Shown here one piece after another: positions 51,786 through 56,835 of a DNA stretch of 56,835 nucleotides (its first letter is position 1; the number at the start of each line of letters is the position of its first letter). A program made the translations under genes and the position numbers. Under the pieces are notes generated by a model, which worked only from the letters and a program-made list of their open reading frames with translations, searched no databases and had not been told where the DNA came from. This DNA is from a bacterium (GTDB taxonomy: Bacteria; Bdellovibrionota_C; UBA2361; RFPC01). The DNA lies in assembly GCA_030428205.1 (NCBI GenBank), contig JAUIBK010000024.1:1-56835 (forward strand). The letters are read 5' to 3'.

Positions 51786-54266
51786 ATGACTGAGGGCCAA
51801 CAACAGGCCTTACATACCGAAAAGGTTGTAGCCGAATATTTTGTTATAGAAACACATATTTTATCGACGCGCTCTGCCGATGCCTATAAGGCTATTGATC
51901 GATCTCGCAATTCTCCAGTATGTCTTTGGATGTTACGCCATCCTCTAGAGATGAACTCTGATGCTGTGCGTCGATTCCTCGATCGGATGTATCAGATCGA
52001 CCAAATAGATCCCCCCCTAGCCGATACATCAGCTTATGGTGTTGATGCCGAGGGAACCGCATTCTCTCTTTTCCCCCCTCTTGATGGATATTCAATTATT
52101 TCTGGAAACATTGAAGCCCACGAAGCAGAGCGCCGATTTATATCAGCTCTGCGCCACGTTCAGAGGCTTCACGATGTTGGCATTGTGTGTGGAGATCTCT
52201 GTGGTTCTTCCTTCTGGGTGAACAGGGAGGGAGAGCTTCGCTTTTTAGGTATTATGGGATCTTTTGACACGGAAGCTGCTGCTACTGCGATGGCTCCACC
52301 GTTAGACACGATTCCTTTCCTTGCCCCAGAGCAGCGCGGGGGAGGAGGAGTTGAGCCAATGACTGATGTCTTTGCGCTTGGTGTTCTCGGGTACTATCTT
52401 CTCACAAAAAAATATCCTTATGGTGAAGGGATGACACTGCTTGGTGCTCAGTTGGAGGCCTCTCAGATTCCCCCCATATCTTCTGAGTGTCGTGTCCCGC
52501 CTGTTTGGGCTGAGGAGGTTCTTCGGAAGTGTTTGAGCCCTCGACCAGAGGAGCGTTACCGCAACGCTGGTGAGGTCCTTTCTCAGATTAGTGAGATCCG
52601 TCAACGGGTCTTCTCTGAAGAATCGACTCCGGTTGCAAAGAAGAGCTCAGCCCCTGCTGCGCCAAAAGAAGAAAAGCCGCGACAGAAGCTGGAGTCGTTT
52701 GCTACTCCTCCACGTTCCGCATCTGCGTCAATGCCTGTTGTGCAGCCTGAAGAGGTTGTCACGAAATCCCGAAAAACTCTTTTTCTTGGTGGCTTTGTTA
52801 TTGTTCTCCTTCTTCTTTTCTTGCTTCCAGGGCTCTTTCGCACAGAAGGCAGAGAGGAGATGACAAATAACCTTAGGGAGGAGCTTCAACCGCACATCGA
52901 AGCCCTGAGTGATTCAAATTTACGTGATGCTATTGATGTGATCTCAGAGGGCGATAAAGCCCTTTCGGAGCGCGAAAAGCGACTGACGCAGTTAGCGAAT
53001 TCCGATGATCCGATTGCGCATGATGTACTCGTGACAAGTGCTCATGAGGCGAACTCTCAACGGATGAGGGAGTTGAGTGAGAAGGCTATTGTAAAACGAG
53101 CAAGGCGGTTAGGACTTTTGAGAAGTGCCGAGCAGCTCCATCAATGGTTACGGACCCTACGCCCCGGCCAGTTCCCTTCAAGCTATGAGTCTATGCTCAA
53201 AGCGGTAGATCGCTCGCTTCCTGAAGAGGCTCGTTTTGCGCTTCTTCGGCAGAGTTACGCGTCTGATCCCCGTGTGGCACTCCGTCTTACTGTGGCCTTA
53301 GCACTTGATCTTGATAAGCTCGGTGAGTTTCAATCGGTGATTTCACAGCTCGTTGGTGACTCGCTTCATATGACGGGTTTAAAAAAATACTCAAGCCTTT
53401 CGCTTATTCTCGCGCATCCAGATCTCGCGCTTGTTTTTGGAGAGGATATTGTACAGAAGCGAAATCTTATTCCAGATCAGGATATCCTCTGGTTGCTTCG
53501 AATCTTAGCAGATCGAAATGATATTAATGTTCGTGCTATTGCCAATGTTGCCGTAGAACGAGAGATTTTACCGAAAGTACGCCAAGTCTTTCTTTCCCTC
53601 ATTCGTGACAGGGGGGATCTCCCCGTAGACGTTATGGGGGCACTGATCCGAGCCGCTGCTGGTTCCCTGACAAAAGATGATCTTAGTGCCTTTGGTCGTT
53701 GGTATGACATCCGTGCAGAAGAAGTCCTCCTAGCCATTCTTGCTGATGTTGAAGATATCGATCTCTTACGTGAAGCATTCGATATTTTAGCTGGAAAAAG
53801 TATGACTATTGAACCGAGTGCTACAATGGTTGCTTGGATACGAGAAGGACATTGGTCTGAGAGAGAAAACTTTGCCAAGGTTGTTGGGGTGATGGGGAAT
53901 CTCGAAAAAATGCGAGAAAAAGAGATCGAAGCCGCCTTTGATGCGTTCTCCAATGCAGCTCAAAATAGTGATCTTCTTGATATGTTACTCGATACTGACC
54001 ACCCTGTAGTGGTTCGTATGGTTGTTTCGCAGTACTCCGATCTTCTTGGACTTGGAACGCTCTTGAGTTTGTTGAGTAATCGGGATGCTGAAGTGCGGAA
54101 ACAGGCCGTGAGAGGACTGAAAAGCTTTAATGATATCGCAGCTCTTAAGTTGATTATAGATCGGTACGAGAAGGAAAAAGACGAGTCTGTTCGTGAAGTA
54201 TATCGTGAGACGTTTTGGGTTATCAGGCAGCGTGAAGAGGGCAGTAACCCTGAGATGAATCTATGA
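51786..54266 (+). CDS. Pseudokinase with membrane helix and large helical C-terminal region
   Basis: An 826-residue protein behind a strong GAGGAGGTG site. Residues 15-280 have a Hanks kinase outline, but the key residues are gone: the V-A-I-K lysine position reads V-C-L-W-M (45-49), the H-R-D loop reads V-C-G-D-L-C-G (134-140) and the D-F-G site reads L-G-I-M-G (154-158). The late lobe is kept (L-A-P-E-Q, D-V-F-A-L-G-V). A Ser/Pro linker and one membrane helix (about 330-352) follow, then about 470 residues of helical, HEAT-like repeats outside the cytoplasm or periplasm side. Likely a non-catalytic scaffold. Its stop overlaps the start of the next gene. Confidence 0.8.
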   Translation: MTEGQQQALHTEKVVAEYFVIETHILSTRSADAYKAIDRSRNSPVCLWMLRHPLEMNSDAVRRFLDRMYQIDQIDPPLADTSAYGVDAEGTAFSLFPPLDGYSIISGNIEAHEAERRFISALRHVQRLHDVGIVCGDLCGSSFWVNREGELRFLGIMGSFDTEAAATAMAPPLDTIPFLAPEQRGGGGVEPMTDVFALGVLGYYLLTKKYPYGEGMTLLGAQLEASQIPPISSECRVPPVWAEEVLRKCLSPRPEERYRNAGEVLSQISEIRQRVFSEESTPVAKKSSAPAAPKEEKPRQKLESFATPPRSASASMPVVQPEEVVTKSRKTLFLGGFVIVLLLLFLLPGLFRTEGREEMTNNLREELQPHIEALSDSNLRDAIDVISEGDKALSEREKRLTQLANSDDPIAHDVLVTSAHEANSQRMRELSEKAIVKRARRLGLLRSAEQLHQWLRTLRPGQFPSSYESMLKAVDRSLPEEARFALLRQSYASDPRVALRLTVALALDLDKLGEFQSVISQLVGDSLHMTGLKKYSSLSLILAHPDLALVFGEDIVQKRNLIPDQDILWLLRILADRNDINVRAIANVAVEREILPKVRQVFLSLIRDRGDLPVDVMGALIRAAAGSLTKDDLSAFGRWYDIRAEEVLLAILADVEDIDLLREAFDILAGKSMTIEPSATMVAWIREGHWSERENFAKVVGVMGNLEKMREKEIEAAFDAFSNAAQNSDLLDMLLDTDHPVVVRMVVSQYSDLLGLGTLLSLLSNRDAEVRKQAVRGLKSFNDIAALKLIIDRYEKEKDESVREVYRETFWVIRQREEGSNPEMNL

Positions 54267-54763
54267 TACAGCGCTATCGTCTCCAGATTGTTTCACGCAC
54301 TCTGTTTTGCTTCTTTCTCCTGAGCTGTCTTGGGTGTAGTACCTCTACACCATCCTCGCGAGTTGGAACCTCTGCCCCTTATACGCGAGTGCTCTTGGTC
54401 AATGGAGAGCACCTTCCATTGCCCCTCTATGATAACAGGCGTGTAGCTCTTATGTTTTGGGCCTCTTGGTGTCCCAGATCGCGTTCACTTATCGGGGAGT
54501 TTGAAGAAGCAGCTCGTGATCATGCATCGAGTAAAGACCTCTGGTTTCTCGCGGTGAGTGTGGATAGAGCAAGCGATGAGCAGGCTTATTTGCGCTTCCT
54601 CAAAGAACAAAACCTCACAACCGTCAGTCATGCTTTTTCAGGTAATGCCGAACTGGACGAAGCATACCTCTCATATGGATTGCGTACTATTCCTTACTTC
54701 TATCTACTTGGGGTAGATGGAACTGTCCTTTCAGAAGGCAATCACCCTTCAGACCTTTTTTGA
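54263..54763 (+). CDS. TlpA/thioredoxin-like lipoprotein lacking the second cysteine
   Basis: A 166-residue protein with an N-terminal signal and lipobox L-S-C-L-G-C (either Cys could be the lipidated one). The thioredoxin fold follows, with F-W-A-S-W-C-P-R-S (C70, S73): the second Cys of the C-x-x-C pair is Ser. This form can hold mixed disulfides but not reduce or form them by itself in the usual way. The cis-Pro loop reads R-T-I-P-Y. Overlaps the pseudokinase stop by 4 bases. Confidence 0.8.
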   Translation: MIQRYRLQIVSRTLFCFFLLSCLGCSTSTPSSRVGTSAPYTRVLLVNGEHLPLPLYDNRRVALMFWASWCPRSRSLIGEFEEAARDHASSKDLWFLAVSVDRASDEQAYLRFLKEQNLTTVSHAFSGNAELDEAYLSYGLRTIPYFYLLGVDGTVLSEGNHPSDLF

Positions 54764-56673
54764 AGAAGATACGTTAGTAGTAAAGCATCCTCCTCTAGTT
54801 GATTGTATGAATTGTATGCTCCGGTGTGGGTGCCGTCTGGGACGATACGTAAATACATAGGGGAGTCGTGATAGGGGGTTGTTTTTGAAAGCCAATGAAC
54901 TACGTCTTCTTTTGGTGTGAGTTTATCCCGTTCTCCTACACGGATATAGAAACTTGGGAGCATTCCATTTGTGGTTCTCTCTGTAGGAGAATAACGTTTC
55001 ATAGTTGAATCGACCTCAAGGTTCGTGAATGGATCTCCCCACTCTTGTCGCTCACGAGCGGTCAGTGGCAACGTGGTATCCGTGGTGGCCCTACGCACAT
55101 CAAGGAGTGGGGCATCGAGTAGGACAGCAGTAAAAAGTTTGGGAGCTTGTTGTGCAGCGCTTGCAACGAGCATACCTCCAGCACTTTTCCCATAGAGAAA
55201 GAGCTTAGACGAGAAGTTCTCCTTGCTCAAGAAAGTCGCAGCTTGCAAGAGGTCTTCTATGCTCTGCCCTTTCTTTTCTTCTCTTCCATCGTTGTGCCAA
55301 GAGGAGCCGAAATACCCACCGCCACGAACGTGTGCTATGGCTATCCGAAAATTATTGCGAAGGAGGGCGACTATCCATGGCTCATAAGCGGGGGTAAGGG
55401 TTTGACCGTATGCCCCATAGGCAATCAAGAGTGTGGGAAGTGGGGAGTTGCTCTTGGTGGGCGAAAGGAGAGTGAGGGGGAGCCGTTGATTGATCAGGAG
55501 TGTCTCTGCTCGTAGCATTTGTGGAGTTCGAGTATGACGAAGTCGAGTCAGAGCCATTGTCTTCAGGTTGTAACGGTAGAGAGAGGAAGGTGAGAAGTAG
55601 GAGTCACACCAATAGCGTATGAGAAGGTTGTTCCTGCCCGATGACCGAGATGGGCGAGGAGTGCAGTGCTGAGGGGTTGGTATGGGTTCTAGTCTGTGAG
55701 AGTTCGCTCGAAAGACGGCAAGACCTGTTTTGGTATTCAATCGATAAGTGATGACGAGGTTCCCATTTTGGTTTTGTATCTCAAGAGGAATTGCGTCAGG
55801 TGGGAGGGAAAAAAGAGAGTGACCAACTTGTTGGCGTTGCTTGGTGGCGGGGCGATAGTTCGCTTGATAGATGTCGTTTGAGTCTTGTTCGAGGGAAATG
55901 AATCCATGCTCATACGGTGTACCAAAGAGAGGTGAGCGAAGATCTCTTGAAAGAGGATAAACTTCTTGAGTGCTAGCTTCTTCTCGTGAGATGGCAAGAA
56001 TTTTTGAATTTTTTGGAGACTCGGAGAGGAGAAAAGCGTAGGAACTCTTTGACTGACCTGTTATGGAAATCGCAGCGCTAGGATCTTTTTCTTCATAGAG
56101 TAGTTTTGGAGCAGAACAGACAGGAGTACAGCTCGAGCTATACAACAGAGCGGGGAGTCCATTTCGATTTGTAGTTATTCCGACAGTATCTCCCTCTAAC
56201 CATTGAGCATGAACGATAGCGTCAACTGCCAAGGATTGTTTGTCACCTGTTGCGGTGTTTATGATCACAATCGTTCGTTGAAGAGAGGGAGCAGGGCGAA
56301 CGAGGAGTAAAACTCTTTTTCTGTCAGGATTGATTTGTACACCTTCGAGAGAAGCGAGCGGCAGAGAAGATAGAGCAAGGTGGACGTCGAGAAAGAGGGA
56401 CTCGTTGTTGTTTGGGTCTCTTTGAAAAATAGAAGGAAAAGGAGAGCCCGGTGAAGAGCGTAAGAAGAAGGTACGATCTCCTACATTTATACCAACATCT
56501 TCTGGTTCATTTTGAGAAAGTTTGAGAAGTGCTTTGTAGGTGTGTCTGTAGAGAGAGGGTGAATCTGTCCGTATCTCTTCGGCAGAGTGGTAGAGAGTTG
56601 GAGTGGTGGTTGGAGCACAGCTCGCGAGAGTGAGAGCGAAAAGGACGAGAAGACTTTTTTTCATCGGATACAT
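54742..56673 (-). CDS. S9 prolyl-oligopeptidase-like lipoprotein
   Basis: A 643-residue protein (or 640 from ATG 56664). The signal ends in the lipobox L-T-L-A-S-C, so it is probably anchored in the envelope. The N-terminal half (about 60-390) is beta-rich like the propeller of S9 peptidases. The C-terminal alpha/beta hydrolase has H-V-R-G-G-G-Y-F-G, the Ser nucleophile in Y-G-K-S-A-G-G, Asp in V-G-E-R-D-K and His in D-G-T-H-T-G. Such enzymes cut after Pro or act on short peptides. It converges with the previous gene, overlapping 22 bases. Confidence 0.85.
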   Translation of the reverse strand: MYPMKKSLLVLFALTLASCAPTTTPTLYHSAEEIRTDSPSLYRHTYKALLKLSQNEPEDVGINVGDRTFFLRSSPGSPFPSIFQRDPNNNESLFLDVHLALSSLPLASLEGVQINPDRKRVLLLVRPAPSLQRTIVIINTATGDKQSLAVDAIVHAQWLEGDTVGITTNRNGLPALLYSSSCTPVCSAPKLLYEEKDPSAAISITGQSKSSYAFLLSESPKNSKILAISREEASTQEVYPLSRDLRSPLFGTPYEHGFISLEQDSNDIYQANYRPATKQRQQVGHSLFSLPPDAIPLEIQNQNGNLVITYRLNTKTGLAVFRANSHRLEPIPTPQHCTPRPSRSSGRNNLLIRYWCDSYFSPSSLYRYNLKTMALTRLRHTRTPQMLRAETLLINQRLPLTLLSPTKSNSPLPTLLIAYGAYGQTLTPAYEPWIVALLRNNFRIAIAHVRGGGYFGSSWHNDGREEKKGQSIEDLLQAATFLSKENFSSKLFLYGKSAGGMLVASAAQQAPKLFTAVLLDAPLLDVRRATTDTTLPLTARERQEWGDPFTNLEVDSTMKRYSPTERTTNGMLPSFYIRVGERDKLTPKEDVVHWLSKTTPYHDSPMYLRIVPDGTHTGAYNSYNQLEEDALLLTYLLQKRSEG

Positions 56674-56782
56674 TTAAGCTATTGCGAAGGAAGAATTCAA
56701 ACAGAAATCGAGTATTCTTACTCTTGAGCAGGCCTAGGCCCTCAGCGGGGCAGGTTCGACTCCCAACTGATTGAAGTGCGTT

Positions 56783-56812
56783 TCGCAATAATGGAGGAAG
56801 TCCATTTTGCGA
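56783..56812. repeat. Hairpin near the window end
   Basis: TCGCAATAATGGA (56783-56795) pairs with TCCATTTTGCGA (56801-56812) except for one bulged base, around a 5-base loop. A GCTATTGCG-like string near 56679 and a TGCGATAGCTT string near 56808 are also inverted copies of each other. The 162 bases 56674-56835 contain no gene that I can see; this may be the edge of a larger repeat reaching outside the window. Confidence 0.5.
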
Positions 56813-56835
56813 TAGCTTGAAATGAAATACTACGT

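Noticed and set aside
56745..56775. TTCGACTCCC string that looks like a tRNA T-loop
   Set aside because: The five bases on each side do not pair, there is no acceptor stem or CCA and no anticodon arm at the right distance. It is also not a tmRNA 3' end.
1..56835. CRISPR arrays, transposases or integrases
   Set aside because: No regularly spaced repeats were seen, and none of the translated genes resembles a transposase or recombinase.

Overview
The window is a roughly 57 kb chromosomal segment of moderate GC from a Gram-negative, two-membrane bacterium. The diderm signs are HflK/HflC, TatA, a TonB-like protein, lipoproteins with lipoboxes, F-type conjugation proteins and a Tad/Flp pilus. Many Ser/Thr kinase, PP2C, FHA and hybrid two-component proteins next to Tad genes are typical of delta-like lineages (Myxococcota, Bdellovibrionota, SAR324 and relatives), but no rRNA or other phylogenetic marker is present, so the lineage is a guess. 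I found no rRNA, tRNA, CRISPR array or transposase.

Layout. 1-3556: glycine cleavage operon gcvT(end)-gcvH-gcvP. 3571-5352: small accessory island with a nucleotidyltransferase and its small overlapping partner, a strongly folded intergenic region, 70 bp direct repeats on both sides, then an ACT-like gene with a palindromic operator. 5458-8284: glutamate-cysteine-ligase-like enzyme and M20 peptidase. 8385-10656 (minus): eIF2B-like protein and an ArsB/NhaD-type transporter. 10947-12109 (minus): an XRE regulator and nucleotidyltransferase-like pair with its operator inside the promoter. 12408-18754: three genes resembling an F-type conjugation fragment (TraF-like, unknown secreted, TraG-like). 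18869-23252: hflK, hflC and a cysteine desulfurase-SelD fusion. 23492-29611: TonB-like protein, tatA, and a tight minus-strand operon rlmB/gdh/glycosyltransferase/membrane protein. 29758-39521: a signalling block of a SpoIIE phosphatase, a DUF2231 protein, a PduO-type adenosyltransferase, two sigma54-activator-like proteins, a receiver with a zinc ribbon and a large hybrid kinase. 39714-54763: PP2C, FHA, Ser/Thr kinase, then tadZ, flp, cpaB, cpaF, tadB, tadC, then a full-length type III export-gate (FlhA/SctV) homologue, a pseudokinase with a large C-terminal region, and a thioredoxin-like lipoprotein. 54742-56673 (minus): an S9 prolyl-oligopeptidase-like lipoprotein.

The most unusual features are, first, the co-directional kinase/phosphatase/FHA, Tad pilus, export gate and pseudokinase block, which has no secretin, prepilin peptidase or minor pilin gene in the window. 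A run of nine G lies between the kinase domain and its membrane anchor. Second, there are several families of long perfect hairpins between genes, one with three copies whose stems show compensatory changes. Third, there are two unrelated toxin-antitoxin-like nucleotidyltransferase modules. All functions are inferred from sequence motifs and family knowledge; no database search was possible.
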